From Niallia nealsonii (GTDB lineage: Bacteria > Bacillota > Bacilli > Bacillales > Cytobacillaceae): a stretch of DNA of 64,000 nt. The position numbers and the translations under genes are program-made. The stretch covers positions 1-64,000 of the forward strand of contig NZ_PISE01000004.1 of assembly GCF_002835805.1 (NCBI RefSeq), read 5' to 3'. The notes beneath the pieces were generated by a model, which did not search any database, was not told the origin of the DNA, and was given only the letters and a program-made list of their open reading frames with translations. The stretch's first letter is position 1. Every line of letters starts with the position of its first letter. Shown here one piece after another: positions 25,223 through 35,058 of the stretch.

Positions 25223-25239
25223 AACTGGTACTACCACTT
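25223..25239 (+). promoter_or_regulatory. GntR-type operator, site 2
   Basis: AACTGGTACTACCACTT agrees with site 1 except for the centre and one base in the right arm. It lies upstream of the small ORF at 25405 and the aldehyde dehydrogenase gene. The interval 25056-25404 otherwise holds AT-rich DNA only. Confidence 0.6.
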
Positions 25240-25404
25240 AAATAAAAGAAAATAAATGGAAGTAGGGGATAAAATCATAAGGATTAATGTTGCGAAAGAA
25301 AGGAAAATCAGCTGGTGTTTTTCTTTCTGGCAGATGCAGAAATTTTAATCGAAAAAAATGATCACGTATTTATTCTTCTGATGTAATGATGGAGGAAAGA
25401 AGAG

Positions 25405-25527
25405 GTGGTTAAACGCATGTTGGACTTGTTATTTACTGTACTTAAAGAAGGTATAAATGTTTGTAATAGTAGGATTGCACATAAAGTGGCAGCTACATCA
25501 TGGACTTCAAAATATATAGAGGATTAA
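25405..25527 (+). CDS. Possible 40-aa small protein
   Basis: GTG start with GGAGG nine bases upstream; an internal ATG at 25417 also has a usable SD (AAGAGGTGG). The product begins with an amphipathic hydrophobic stretch (MLDLLFTVLKEGINV) and ends with a polar tail. It lies between operator site 2 and the aldehyde dehydrogenase, 60 bp before the latter, so it may be the first cistron of that unit or a leader ORF. No homologue is recognised. Confidence 0.35.
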   Translation: MVKRMLDLLFTVLKEGINVCNSRIAHKVAATSWTSKYIED

Positions 25528-25587
25528 TGAAATTACCTAATAATTTTTCTGAAACTTTAGAATAGTTAGATTAAAAGGAGGGATAGA

Positions 25588-27030
25588 GTGAATTTTTATA
25601 ATTATATAAACGGTGAATGGATGGCTCCTTCTACAAATGAATTTGTCGCTAATTTGAGTCCTCATGATCAATCCGAGTTGGATGCCTTTCCGGATAGTGC
25701 TGAAATCGATATGGAAATGGCAGCAAATGCGGCCAAAAATGCTTTTGTCTCATGGAGTCGATTATCTTATCAGCAACGGGGAGATTATTTATTAAAAGCT
25801 TCCTTTATACTACAGCAGAAACTAGATGAAGTAGCGATTGATTTGACGAAAGAAGAAGGGAAGACATTAGCTGAAGCAAAAGGTGAGATCAATCGTGCGA
25901 TTTCAACCTTACAATATTATGCTGCAGAGGCCAATCAGCCGATTGGGGATGTGATATCTTCTAGAAATCCTAAAATGATTATTTTTACCAAAAGAGTTCC
26001 TATTGGACCAGTTGGATTAATTACACCTTGGAATTTTCCGATTGCGATTCCCGCATGGAAAATGGCGCCAGCACTTGTTTACGGAAATACGGTGGTCATT
26101 AAGCCTGCTGAAAGTGTTCCGAAATCAACGTATCATCTTGTCGAATGTTTGCATGAGGCAGGGATTCCCGCAGGTGTGGTCAATTGTGTATTTGGATTAG
26201 GGTCTGTACTAGGAAATGCTATGATTGAAAATCCTTCTATTAAAGCAATCTCTTTTACTGGATCGAATGCAGTGGGAAATGCTATTCGAGAAAAAGCTTC
26301 CTTATTGGGAAAACCGGTTCAATTAGAATTAGGAGGAAAAAATCCATTAGTAGTCCTTAAGGATGCAGATATCGATTTAGCGGTTGAAAGTACGATAAAT
26401 GATGCGTTCTTATCGACGGGGCAAAAATGTACAGCAACAAGCAGAGTGATTGTTGAGTCTGAGATATATGAATTATTTAGAGAAAAACTTATGGAGAGAA
26501 CCAATGAACTAATAATTGGTGATCCGATGGATGAAGAAACTTTTTTAGGTCCATCCGTTTCAGAAAAACAACAGAAGTCTGTGCTCTCCATGATTGAACA
26601 GGGGAAGAAAGAAGCAAAGCTATTAACAGGTGGTACAGCGGTTGCAACTGTTGAACTAAACAAAGGTCATTATGTAATTCCGACTATCTTTGAATTGGAA
26701 TCTCAACAGGTGGAGATTGCAAGGAAAGAGGTTTTTGGACCGGTTGTTTCTTTGATGAAAGTGAATAGCTTTGAAGAAGCGCTAGAGGTTGCCAATGATA
26801 CGGATTATGGGTTGAGTGCAGGGATTTTTACTAGGGATATGAGTTTATCTCAGCGATTTATCGACGAAATAGAAGCTGGTATGGTTCACATTAATTCAGG
26901 TACTGTTGCGACTGAATTACAAGCCCCATTTGGAGGGATAAAAAGTTCCAGTTTTGGGCCTAGAGAACAAGGCAAAGCAGCTATTGAATTTTATACAAAA
27001 ATAAAAACAGTTTATTATAATTCCAACTAA
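25588..27030 (+). CDS. Aldehyde dehydrogenase (2,5-dioxovalerate/semialdehyde type)
   Basis: NAD(P)-dependent aldehyde dehydrogenase, 480 aa, full length. Key residues are visible: N149 in TPWNF, K172 in IKPAES, E247 in QLELGGK and the nucleophile C281 in [11 protein letters not shown]. The GQ(K/R)CTATSR context and overall sequence resemble ketoglutarate-semialdehyde dehydrogenases such as B. subtilis YcbD more than betaine-aldehyde or GabD enzymes. It starts with GTG after AAAGGAGGGATAGA. The next gene is a 2-hydroxyacid dehydrogenase. It probably oxidises the semialdehyde made by the aminotransferase in this island. Confidence 0.88.
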   Translation: MNFYNYINGEWMAPSTNEFVANLSPHDQSELDAFPDSAEIDMEMAANAAKNAFVSWSRLSYQQRGDYLLKASFILQQKLDEVAIDLTKEEGKTLAEAKGEINRAISTLQYYAAEANQPIGDVISSRNPKMIIFTKRVPIGPVGLITPWNFPIAIPAWKMAPALVYGNTVVIKPAESVPKSTYHLVECLHEAGIPAGVVNCVFGLGSVLGNAMIENPSIKAISFTGSNAVGNAIREKASLLGKPVQLELGGKNPLVVLKDADIDLAVESTINDAFLSTGQKCTATSRVIVESEIYELFREKLMERTNELIIGDPMDEETFLGPSVSEKQQKSVLSMIEQGKKEAKLLTGGTAVATVELNKGHYVIPTIFELESQQVEIARKEVFGPVVSLMKVNSFEEALEVANDTDYGLSAGIFTRDMSLSQRFIDEIEAGMVHINSGTVATELQAPFGGIKSSSFGPREQGKAAIEFYTKIKTVYYNSN

Positions 27031-27059
27031 TTAGATGTTTTTACTTGATTTTATAAAAT

Positions 27060-27076
27060 AACTGGTACTACCGGTT
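27060..27076 (+). promoter_or_regulatory. GntR-type operator, site 3
   Basis: AACTGGTACTACCGGTT, 33 bp upstream of the hydroxyacid dehydrogenase start. This is close enough to overlap a promoter or block elongation. Confidence 0.65.
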
Positions 27077-27108
27077 CATTTCATGTTGAAAAAGAAGGGG
27101 ATGATCAA

Positions 27109-28050
27109 TTGATCCTTGTAACGCTTCCAGATTTGCCAGCCGATTATCAAGCATCTCTATTGGATCGATATGGAGATATTTATTTTTTGGTCGATTTTTT
27201 AAACGGACATATTCCATTGGAAAAAATCGAGATTCTCATCACGTATGGTTTTGATCTTGATGAATGTACGTTAAATAAATTGCCTTCTTTAAAATGGGTT
27301 CAAGTTTTCCAAACAGGAGTTGAACATATACAACTGAATGAACTTGAAAATCGGGACATTTTATTGACAAATGTTCGTGGCATTTATGGGAACTCGATCT
27401 CGGAATATGTGATGAGTTTTATTCTTTATTTTATGCGAGACATGGAACGTTTTATAGAAAATCAAAGATTACAAATCTATAACCGAAGTATTTTGCCTGA
27501 TGAAGTATATGGAAAAACGATCGTTATTTTAGGAGCAGGTGCGATTGGAAGAGAAATTGCAAAAAAGGCTAAGCTTTTTCAAATGAAGGTGATTGGAGTA
27601 AATACAACCGGTTCTCCTGTTGAAGGCTTTGATGAAATGTATACATTTGATGATAGGAATCAAGTAATGGGAAAAGGTGATTTTGTTGTGGCTTTATTTC
27701 CTGTTACAGATAAAACGTATCATTGCATCACAAAGGAACAATTTCAGTTAATGAAAAAATCAGCCTATTTCATCAATGTAGGACGTGCCGATTTAATAGT
27801 AGAAGAAGATCTTATACAGGCATTGCAGCAAGAAATGATAAAAGGTGCTGTTTTAGATGTTTTTAATGAAGAACCGCTGCCAAAAAGCAGCCCATTATGG
27901 GAAGTGGATACTCTGTATTTGACTCCCCATATCTCTGGAAAAACAAAGCTCTTTTATCAACGATGCATCGATATTTTTGATGAGAATTATCGTGCCTTTA
28001 AGGCGGGAGATCAATTAGCATTCAACTTTAATTATCAAAAAGGCTACTAA
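27109..28050 (+). CDS. D-isomer-specific 2-hydroxyacid dehydrogenase
   Basis: NAD-dependent dehydrogenase of 313 aa. The nucleotide-binding motif GAGAIGREIAKKA is at 142-154. The family catalytic triad is R226 (NVGRADL), E255 (FNEEPLP) and H274 (TPHISG). The start is TTG with AAGGGGATG upstream; the nearby ATG at 27101 leads to an immediate stop. It presumably interconverts a 2-keto acid and a D-2-hydroxy acid from the same pathway as its neighbours. Glyoxylate/hydroxypyruvate reductase-like activity is possible. Confidence 0.87.
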   Translation: MILVTLPDLPADYQASLLDRYGDIYFLVDFLNGHIPLEKIEILITYGFDLDECTLNKLPSLKWVQVFQTGVEHIQLNELENRDILLTNVRGIYGNSISEYVMSFILYFMRDMERFIENQRLQIYNRSILPDEVYGKTIVILGAGAIGREIAKKAKLFQMKVIGVNTTGSPVEGFDEMYTFDDRNQVMGKGDFVVALFPVTDKTYHCITKEQFQLMKKSAYFINVGRADLIVEEDLIQALQQEMIKGAVLDVFNEEPLPKSSPLWEVDTLYLTPHISGKTKLFYQRCIDIFDENYRAFKAGDQLAFNFNYQKGY

Positions 28051-28102
28051 GTTTTTCTTAAATGCTTAACTATTAATCTAAAAATGATAGGGAGAGATGA
28101 TC

Positions 28103-29431
28103 ATGAACGCAAATCATTATTCGGAATTAGTTGAATTAGATAAAAAACACTTTGTCCATCCTACTTCGTCTATTAAACAACAACAAGAATTTGGGCCAGC
28201 TTATATTTTTACAGAAGCTAAGGGAGTTATGGTAAAAGATATCGAAGGGAAGGAATATATTGAAGGAATGTCCTCTCTTTGGAATGTCAATATTGGCTAT
28301 GGCAGAGAAGAGCTAGGGGAAGCCGCAATGGAACAGATAAAAACAATGTCGTTCAGCAATGCTTTTTATACATTTAGCCATGAGCCTGGCATTCGTCTAG
28401 CAGAAAAATTAGCTAGTATATCGCCAGGAGATTTAAACCATATCTTTTTCACTTCAGGGGGCTCGGAATCCAATGATACTGCCTTTAAACTGGCCCGCCA
28501 TTATTGGATATTAAAAGGGGAACCAAACAGAAAAAAAATTATTGCACGTAAGCAGGCCTATCATGGGGTTGCTACAGGTTCTACTAGTGCAACTGGAATC
28601 AAACAATTTCATACGATGACGAATTCATTGGCACCTGATTTTGTTCATACAGAGGCTTTATCTGTCGACGCATTAAGAGATACCATTGAAGCAGAAGGGC
28701 CAAGCACTATTGCTGCATTTATTGCAGAACCTGTTATGGGAGCTGGAGGGTTATTTTATCCGCCTGAAGACTATTTTGCAGGTATCCGCAATGTTTGTGA
28801 TGAATACGGAATTTTATTTATTACAGATGAAGTGATTACTGGTTTTGGGAGAACAGGCTCTTTATTTTGTATGGACCATTATGGGGTTGTACCTGATATG
28901 ATGACATTTGCTAAAGGCGTAACAAGCGGATATTTCCCATTAGGGGGAGTGATGATGAGTGAAAAGGTTTTTTCCGTTTTAAAGGATAAATCTGACGGAC
29001 CTCTATTCCATGGTTTCACGTATAGTGGACATCCAGTTGGCTGTGCAGTAGCGTTGAAAAACCTTGAAATCATTGAAAAAGAGCAACTTGTTCAAAATGC
29101 AAAAGAGCGTGGCGAAGAGCTATTAGCAGGTTTTAAACAAATAGAAGAGGAATTTGAACATATAGCAGATATTCGTGGTAAAGGTTTATTAGCTGCTTTT
29201 GATTTATTTATGGATCGAGACCAAAAAACGAGATTCCCAGAAAAAATGGCACCAAAAATAATGGATGAAGCAATGAAAAGAGGTCTAATTTGTCGGAACA
29301 TTACGTATGGGGAAAGTGACACCGTAGTATTTTCTCCGCCTTTAGTCATTTCTTCCGAAGAAATAAGTCGATTACTTATGATTTTAAGAGAATCTATTCA
29401 AGTGGTATTAAATAAAATCGTTGTAGGCTAA
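28103..29431 (+). CDS. Class III (omega-)aminotransferase
   Basis: PLP-dependent aminotransferase, 442 aa from the ATG at 28103, which has AGGGAGAG at good spacing; the ATG at 28097 does not. SGGSESNDTAFKLAR (118-132) forms the phosphate-binding region, DEVITGFGRTG (242-252) holds the cofactor Asp, and K271 in FAKGVTSGYFPLGG is the Schiff-base lysine. Members use amino groups of beta-alanine, taurine, putrescine or 4-aminobutyrate with pyruvate or 2-oxoglutarate. The adjacent semialdehyde dehydrogenase fits the next step. Confidence 0.88.
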   Translation: MNANHYSELVELDKKHFVHPTSSIKQQQEFGPAYIFTEAKGVMVKDIEGKEYIEGMSSLWNVNIGYGREELGEAAMEQIKTMSFSNAFYTFSHEPGIRLAEKLASISPGDLNHIFFTSGGSESNDTAFKLARHYWILKGEPNRKKIIARKQAYHGVATGSTSATGIKQFHTMTNSLAPDFVHTEALSVDALRDTIEAEGPSTIAAFIAEPVMGAGGLFYPPEDYFAGIRNVCDEYGILFITDEVITGFGRTGSLFCMDHYGVVPDMMTFAKGVTSGYFPLGGVMMSEKVFSVLKDKSDGPLFHGFTYSGHPVGCAVALKNLEIIEKEQLVQNAKERGEELLAGFKQIEEEFEHIADIRGKGLLAAFDLFMDRDQKTRFPEKMAPKIMDEAMKRGLICRNITYGESDTVVFSPPLVISSEEISRLLMILRESIQVVLNKIVVG

Positions 29432-29440
29432 TGACTTTTG

Positions 29441-29477
29441 GGAGAACCAGCGTTTTGCCTATCAGGTTCTCCTTTTT
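29441..29477 (+). terminator. Terminator of the dehydrogenase/aminotransferase unit
   Basis: GGAGAACC (29441-29448) / GGTTCTCC (29465-29472) followed by TTTTT. Confidence 0.82.
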
Positions 29478-29479
29478 CT

Positions 29480-29529
29480 CCGGCATTAACGGGCAGTAAA
29501 GCCCCCGCTGGTTGAAGTTTCACTTTATC
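29480..29529 (+). repeat. ACGGGC-type intergenic repeat, short form
   Basis: CCGGCATTAACGGGCAGTAA, then GCCCCCGCTGGTTGAAG and TTTCACTTTATC. Same order of blocks as at 41198 and, inverted, at 14187. Confidence 0.7.
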
Positions 29530-29640
29530 TAAGATGTTGTTAAATAATCTGACTAAAATAAAGAATGAAAAAAAACTATGTAATCCTTTCTGACAAATTC
29601 ATTGAGTAAACTACTGATTAAAAATATGATAGTTTATATC

Positions 29641-29657
29641 AACTGGTAATACCGGTT
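29641..29657 (+). promoter_or_regulatory. GntR-type operator, site 4 (autoregulation)
   Basis: AACTGGTAATACCGGTT ends 23 bp before the GntR gene and overlaps its leader. This suggests that the regulator represses its own operon with the transporter. Confidence 0.7.
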
Positions 29658-29680
29658 ATGTAGGAGGTTTACTGAAGTGT

Positions 29681-30412
29681 ATGGCAAAATTACTTTATGT
29701 CGATATTGTATCAGCTATTGAAAGTGAAATTGTCAATGGCAAGTTAACAGAAGGATCAAAACTTTTATCAGAAAGAGAGCTAGCCCTGCAGTTCCATGTA
29801 AGTAGAAATGTGGTAAGAGAAGCCATAAAAGTACTGCGTGAAAAAGGTTTTGTCGATATTCAGGTAGGAAGAGGAGTATTTGTCAAAAAGCCTGAGCCAA
29901 AACTTGTTTCGGAATCTTTGGAAAGAGTGTTGGATACATCGATAACAGGGATGGAAGAAATTCTGGAAGTGAGAGAGGTTTTAGAACTAGCCATCATAAA
30001 AAGAGTTGCAAGGCAAGCGACTGAGGAGGATATTTCCGAGCTGAAAAATATTTTTCAAGAAATGGAATCCAAAAAGTTTCATGTTAATGAATTTGTTGAA
30101 TTAGATGCCAAGTTTCATTTGCAGTTAGCAAAAGCAACAAAAAATAATGTATTTAATATCCTGTCTACTTCTTTTTCTGAATTATCAAATAAATCTATTC
30201 AATTAACGATTTACAATCCTATGAGTGTCAATATTGCTCAAGAGCAGCATTGGCAACTGATAGAGGCTATTGAAAAGCGAGATGAAATTTTAGGGGAAAA
30301 AGTGATGAGATCTCATATTGATGATGCACGCAAGGATATACAAATCTTAAAGAAGCATATGGAAGAACAACAGGAAGATGGAAGAAAAAATTCTATAAAT
30401 TATGATAGGTGA
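29681..30412 (+). CDS. GntR-family regulator, FCD type (FadR subfamily)
   Basis: Repressor or activator of 243 aa. An N-terminal winged helix (about 5-70: SKLLSERELALQFHVSRNVVREAIKVLREKGF) is followed by an all-helical FCD ligand domain with the metal/carboxylate-binding pattern (ELDAKFHLQLAKAT near 145-158 and a late H-x-x-L region). FCD regulators of this type bind operators of the form TGGT-N-ACCA, which matches the four AACTGGT-N3-ACC(A/G)(G/C)TT sites nearby. It heads the transporter operon: the next gene's frame begins within its last codons. The effector is probably a carboxylate from the pathway. Confidence 0.9.
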   Translation: MAKLLYVDIVSAIESEIVNGKLTEGSKLLSERELALQFHVSRNVVREAIKVLREKGFVDIQVGRGVFVKKPEPKLVSESLERVLDTSITGMEEILEVREVLELAIIKRVARQATEEDISELKNIFQEMESKKFHVNEFVELDAKFHLQLAKATKNNVFNILSTSFSELSNKSIQLTIYNPMSVNIAQEQHWQLIEAIEKRDEILGEKVMRSHIDDARKDIQILKKHMEEQQEDGRKNSINYDR

Positions 30413-30425
30413 AGGGAGTCTATTA

Positions 30426-32003
30426 ATGAAAATAAGGATCTCGAAACTCTTTTTGTTAGCTTTGTTGTCTATATTTATGCTTTCTGCATGTTCCGAGGAA
30501 AGTTCAAGTGAATCAGCCAATTCAACAAAAGAAAAGGCTGATGATAAGACTTTAGATGTTGCTATAGATGCAACTCCGCCTAGTTTAGATCCTCACGTTA
30601 GTACAGCTGTAGCCACTGGACAAATTGCTACAGCTATTTTTGAAACCTTAGTCTCCTATGATGAAAATTATGAGGTTCAGCCATCATTAGCCAAAAGTAT
30701 TGAAGTGAGCGAAGATGGGAAAACTTATACGTTTCCTCTAAGGGATGTAACCTTCCATAATGGAGATACATTGACATCAGCCGATGTTAAAGCTTCGTTA
30801 GAAAGATGGGGAAGAATCTCCCTGTTTGGCAGAGCCACCATGAAGGGTGTCACAGTGGAAGCGCCAGATGAAAAAACAGTTGTTCTTACATTAGAAAAGC
30901 CATCTACTACTTTATTAGATGATTTAGCTTATCCAACTGGTCAAGCTGCTTATATTCTACCAAAATCTATACTAGATGAGGCAGGAGACGATGTTGTGAA
31001 AGAATTGGTGGGGACCGGACCTTATAAGTTTGTGGAATGGGCTCAAGATCAATATATTCATGTAGAAAAATACGAAGATTACCAAAATCCAGCTGGTGAA
31101 GGCAGTGGATTAGCCGGAGCAAAAACATTAGCATATGACGATATTTTTTATCATATTGTGGTGGATGCTTCCACTCGATTGAATGGGCTATTGTCGGGAG
31201 AATATGATTATGCCAAATCATTAACAACTGATAAATATGATGAATTAAAAAATAATAAAGACATCACAACGACTACGATTGAGCCTGGCATGTATCCTGG
31301 ATTAATATTTGATACTACTGAAGGTTTCTTCTCTGATCCAGTTGCGCGTCAAGCTTTATCAGCTGCATTAAATTTTGATGAAATCATGTTTGGAGCTGCC
31401 GGACATAAAGATTTCTATCGCCTTGATCCAGGCTTAATGATGAAGGAACAGAAAAAATGGTACACAGATGCAGGAAGTGATCTATACAACAAACAGGATA
31501 CAGAACGCGCGAAAAAATTGTTTAAGGAAGCGGGTTATAATGGTGAAACTATTACTATTATGACAACGCAAGATTATCCATTTATGTACAATACTGCGAT
31601 TGTTATTCAAGATCAGTTAGCAAAAGTTGGGGTGAAAGTGAAATTAGATGTATTTGACTGGCCTACTTTGTTAGCAAACCGTGCAGATAGAAGCAAGTGG
31701 GATGCTTTCACTTCCTCGTTTCCATTTGTTGGGCAACCTGGACAAACCTTATTCCTATACTCAGCAAATAAACATTCATCCGGCTATGCAAGCCCTGAAA
31801 TGGATGGATATTTAGATGAAGTAAGATATGCATCCACACAAGAAGAAGCTTTTGCTGCTTGGGAAAAAGCTCAAGCTTTATATTGGGAAGACATTCCGGT
31901 TATTAAATTTGGTGATCTAAACTATCTAGACGGAAGCAGAAATGGGTTAACTGTTGATAACTTATTTGGAATAGAGATTTTCTGGAACGTGGATAAAAAG
32001 TAA
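30426..32003 (+). CDS. Dipeptide/oligopeptide-type ABC substrate-binding lipoprotein
   Basis: SBP_bac_5 family lipoprotein, 525 aa from the ATG at 30426. This ATG has GAAGGGAG upstream; the earlier in-frame ATG at 30402 lies within the regulator gene. The signal peptide ends in MLSAC (Cys22). Landmarks are SLDPHVSTAVATGQIATAIFE, a YTFPLRDVTFHNGD segment and GTGPYKF. It delivers its ligand to the DppBCDF-like membrane complex encoded downstream. Family members carry peptides, nickel, glutathione or opines, so the true ligand is open. Confidence 0.88.
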   Translation: MKIRISKLFLLALLSIFMLSACSEESSSESANSTKEKADDKTLDVAIDATPPSLDPHVSTAVATGQIATAIFETLVSYDENYEVQPSLAKSIEVSEDGKTYTFPLRDVTFHNGDTLTSADVKASLERWGRISLFGRATMKGVTVEAPDEKTVVLTLEKPSTTLLDDLAYPTGQAAYILPKSILDEAGDDVVKELVGTGPYKFVEWAQDQYIHVEKYEDYQNPAGEGSGLAGAKTLAYDDIFYHIVVDASTRLNGLLSGEYDYAKSLTTDKYDELKNNKDITTTTIEPGMYPGLIFDTTEGFFSDPVARQALSAALNFDEIMFGAAGHKDFYRLDPGLMMKEQKKWYTDAGSDLYNKQDTERAKKLFKEAGYNGETITIMTTQDYPFMYNTAIVIQDQLAKVGVKVKLDVFDWPTLLANRADRSKWDAFTSSFPFVGQPGQTLFLYSANKHSSGYASPEMDGYLDEVRYASTQEEAFAAWEKAQALYWEDIPVIKFGDLNYLDGSRNGLTVDNLFGIEIFWNVDKK

Positions 32004-32075
32004 TGAATAGGATGAGTGAATCTTTGAATCTATCATTCTTAGATTCACTTCCTTTCAAGATATAGGAGGATTTGC

Positions 32076-33074
32076 ATGGTAGGTTATATTATCCGAAGAA
32101 TTTTGGCTGCTGTTCCTTTGCTATTTATTATTTCTGTTATTGTATTTAGTATTATCCACTTAACTCCAGGAGATCCTGCCTTATACATATTAGGACCAGA
32201 TGCTCCTGAAGAAGATCTTAATCGATTAAGAGAACAATTGGGATTAAATTTACCTATTATTCAGCAATTTATTCATTGGTTTTTTGATTTGTTAAGAGGA
32301 GATTTAGGAACTTCCATTTATGAAAATGTACCTGTTACGGAAGCCATTATGAATCGAATTCAACCAACTTTTTCCTTAATGGTGTTATCTATTATCATTG
32401 CGCTCCTAATCGCGCTTCCTTTAGGTATTCTATCCGCTGTGAAACAAGGAACTGCAGTGGACACAGCTATTATGGGAATTGGCTTAATCGGAATTTCTAC
32501 ACCAACTTTTTTAATTGGGCTGTTTTTAATGATGATTTTTGGAGCTCAATTAGGATGGCTGCCTGCTGCAGGATATCAACCCATCAGTGAAGGTTTTATA
32601 GGGCATATAAGGTATTTAATAATGCCTGCTTTTACGTTAGGATTGCTTCAATCTGCTTTAATCATGAGAATGACGAGAGCTTCTATGCTAGATGTATTAA
32701 ATGCTAATTTCATTAAGGCTGCGAAATCAAGAGGAGTGAATCCTCTGGCAATTATCATCAAGCATGGATTTCGTAATGCGTTTCTTCCTATATTAACGGT
32801 AATTGGAATGTCAGTGGTCACTTTATTTGGCGGGGCTGTTATAACAGAGGCCATTTTTAACATTCCAGGCATCGGACAAATGACCGTGAACTCCGTATTA
32901 AGAAGAGATTATTCATTAATACAAGGAACTATTCTGTTTGTAGGTGTTGTTTATATACTCATTAATATTTTGATCGATGTTCTATATACCATTATTGATC
33001 CACGAATTGAATTCAAAAGTGAAAATAAATTTTCAGTAAAAAGAAGGTGGAAAAATGCAAACGCTAGTAAATGA
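32076..33074 (+). CDS. Dipeptide-type ABC permease (DppB-like)
   Basis: Permease of 332 aa with the DppB/OppB layout: an N-terminal membrane helix, a periplasmic loop (TPGDPALYILGPDAPEE, DLNRLREQLGL), five further helices and the EAA loop around KAAKSRGVNPLAIIIKHGFRNA. It ends RRDYSLIQGTILFVGVVYIL, then an inner tail. It overlaps the next permease gene by 20 nt. SD ATAGGAGGATT. Confidence 0.92.
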   Translation: MVGYIIRRILAAVPLLFIISVIVFSIIHLTPGDPALYILGPDAPEEDLNRLREQLGLNLPIIQQFIHWFFDLLRGDLGTSIYENVPVTEAIMNRIQPTFSLMVLSIIIALLIALPLGILSAVKQGTAVDTAIMGIGLIGISTPTFLIGLFLMMIFGAQLGWLPAAGYQPISEGFIGHIRYLIMPAFTLGLLQSALIMRMTRASMLDVLNANFIKAAKSRGVNPLAIIIKHGFRNAFLPILTVIGMSVVTLFGGAVITEAIFNIPGIGQMTVNSVLRRDYSLIQGTILFVGVVYILINILIDVLYTIIDPRIEFKSENKFSVKRRWKNANASK

Positions 33075-33978
33075 GGAAAAAAGTTCGACGGTTAATAGAG
33101 AAAGCATGGATGTGTATCTTCAAGAAATAAAACGTAAGCATAAAAGACAACATAGAAGAACACAAGTGAAAAAGTTACTATCGAATAAATTAATCGTTAT
33201 TGGCAGTATGATGCTCCTGCTGGTTCTATTGCTGATAATTTTCACTCCAATCCTAGTAAAATATGATCCCACTTCTACTAATGTGACGAATCGCATGCAG
33301 GCGCCAAGTGCTGAATTTTATTTTGGAACCGATAACCTGGGGAGAGATGTATTTAGTCGAGTATTATATGGAGCTAGGGTTTCTCTGTTAGTAGGGGCAA
33401 TCGTTACATTAATTAGTGGAGTAATCGGCGCTTTAATCGGATTAGTATCTGCTTATTACAAGTGGCTCGATAATATATTTATGCGCATTATGGATGGAAT
33501 CATGGCTATTCCGGAAATTTTATTAGCGATTGCATTAGTGGCAGCATTTGGTCCAAGCACCAAAAACATTATTATCGCCTTAAGTTTTATCTTCATTCCA
33601 ACAATCGCTAGAACAGTCAGATCTGCAGCTTTGGCGGTTAAAGAACAACCTTTTATTGAATCTTTAAAAGCCTCTGGAGCAAAATCAGGAAGAATTATTT
33701 TTAATCATATATTACCCAACTGTATGTCGCCTCTGCTCGTACAAGTCACTTTTGTGTTTGCTTATTCGATTATTGTGGAAGCTTCCTTAAGTTTTTTAGG
33801 CGTTGGTACTCCTCCTCCTACACCCACATGGGGAGCCATCTTGCAAGAGGGTTCAGCAGTTATTAGTGTAGCATGGTGGATGACATTATTCCCAGGTTTA
33901 GCGATTATGATTACGGTTATCGGATTAAATTTGCTTGGTGATGGAATTCGTGACTTTTTAGACCCGCATTCCAATTGA
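33055..33978 (+). CDS. Dipeptide-type ABC permease (DppC-like)
   Basis: Permease of 307 aa. It has a long basic cytoplasmic N-terminus (about 45 residues), then the DppC hallmarks FGTDNLGRDVFSRVLYGAR near 94-112 and an EAA loop at ESLKASGAKSGRIIFNHILPN. Start ATG inside the end of the preceding gene, with GAAGGTGG as SD. Pairs with the DppB-like protein. Confidence 0.92.
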   Translation: MQTLVNEEKSSTVNRESMDVYLQEIKRKHKRQHRRTQVKKLLSNKLIVIGSMMLLLVLLLIIFTPILVKYDPTSTNVTNRMQAPSAEFYFGTDNLGRDVFSRVLYGARVSLLVGAIVTLISGVIGALIGLVSAYYKWLDNIFMRIMDGIMAIPEILLAIALVAAFGPSTKNIIIALSFIFIPTIARTVRSAALAVKEQPFIESLKASGAKSGRIIFNHILPNCMSPLLVQVTFVFAYSIIVEASLSFLGVGTPPPTPTWGAILQEGSAVISVAWWMTLFPGLAIMITVIGLNLLGDGIRDFLDPHSN

Positions 33979-34003
33979 TGAATAGGATACGGAGGTAGGA
34001 TAA

Positions 34004-35026
34004 ATGAATCATGTGGAGGTTTTAACCAAACATTCAGTAGACAATAAGATCCTCGAAGTAAGAGATTTAAAAGTAGCATTTAAAACTTCCAATGGATACT
34101 TGCAAGCGATAAATAGTGTTTCATTTTCCTTGGAAAAAGGAGAGATCTTAGGAGTTGTAGGAGAGTCAGGGTGTGGTAAAAGTGTGACGGCTACCTCAAT
34201 TTTAGGTTTATTTGATCGAAAAAAATCAAGAGTGGAAGGAAAAATACAATATAAGGAACATAATTTGCTGCGTTTCAGTGAAAAACAATATCGAAAAATA
34301 CGAGGAAATGTTATTTCAATGGTTCATCAAAATCCGATGACTTCCTTAGACCCCTTATATACAATAGGCAGTCAAATGATAGAGACTATTTTGCTGCACC
34401 AGGATGTTTCTAAGCAAGAGGCACAAATGCTTGCTCTCGATTTATTAAAAAAAGTAGGAATTCCTTCTGCTGAACAAAAAATAAATGCTTATCCTCACCA
34501 GTTATCAGGTGGCATGAAGCAACGGGCCATGATTGCTATTGCCTTAGCTTGTAAACCGGATATATTAATTGCGGATGAACCGACAACCGCATTAGATGTA
34601 ACCATTCAAGCTCAAATACTCGATTTGTTGCTAGACCTTCAAAAGGAATATGGAATGAGTATTATTTTTATTACCCATGACTTGGGAGTGGTGGCTGAGT
34701 TTTGTACAAAGGTGATGGTCATGTATTTAGGGCAAGTAGTAGAGAGTGCAGATGTAAAGACGATTTTTACATCGCCGCAACATCCTTACACAAAAGGTTT
34801 ACTCAAGTCTATTCCTACTATAGAAGGAGAACGAAAAGAAAAATTATTTACCATTACAGGGACGGTGCCTCCATTAAGTGATATACCAAAAGGATGCAGA
34901 TTTTCGAATCGCTGTCCACATGCCAAAGATCGATGTAATCAAGAAATGCCGGAATTAGTGGAGTTAAGTCAAAGTAATCATTCTGTTCGTTGCTGGTTCT
35001 ATGAAGAAATAAATCATGAACGGTAA
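34004..35026 (+). CDS. Dipeptide-type ABC ATPase (DppD-like)
   Basis: ATPase of 340 aa with Walker [11 protein letters not shown], signature LSGGMKQR and Walker [13 protein letters not shown]. The C-terminal oligopeptide-transporter extension carries the cysteine cluster [14 protein letters not shown], typical of the DppD/OppD group. It works as a heterodimer with the next gene's product. Confidence 0.93.
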   Translation: MNHVEVLTKHSVDNKILEVRDLKVAFKTSNGYLQAINSVSFSLEKGEILGVVGESGCGKSVTATSILGLFDRKKSRVEGKIQYKEHNLLRFSEKQYRKIRGNVISMVHQNPMTSLDPLYTIGSQMIETILLHQDVSKQEAQMLALDLLKKVGIPSAEQKINAYPHQLSGGMKQRAMIAIALACKPDILIADEPTTALDVTIQAQILDLLLDLQKEYGMSIIFITHDLGVVAEFCTKVMVMYLGQVVESADVKTIFTSPQHPYTKGLLKSIPTIEGERKEKLFTITGTVPPLSDIPKGCRFSNRCPHAKDRCNQEMPELVELSQSNHSVRCWFYEEINHER

Positions 35027-35058
35027 AAAAGAATTTTCATTATTAGGGGTGATAATCT

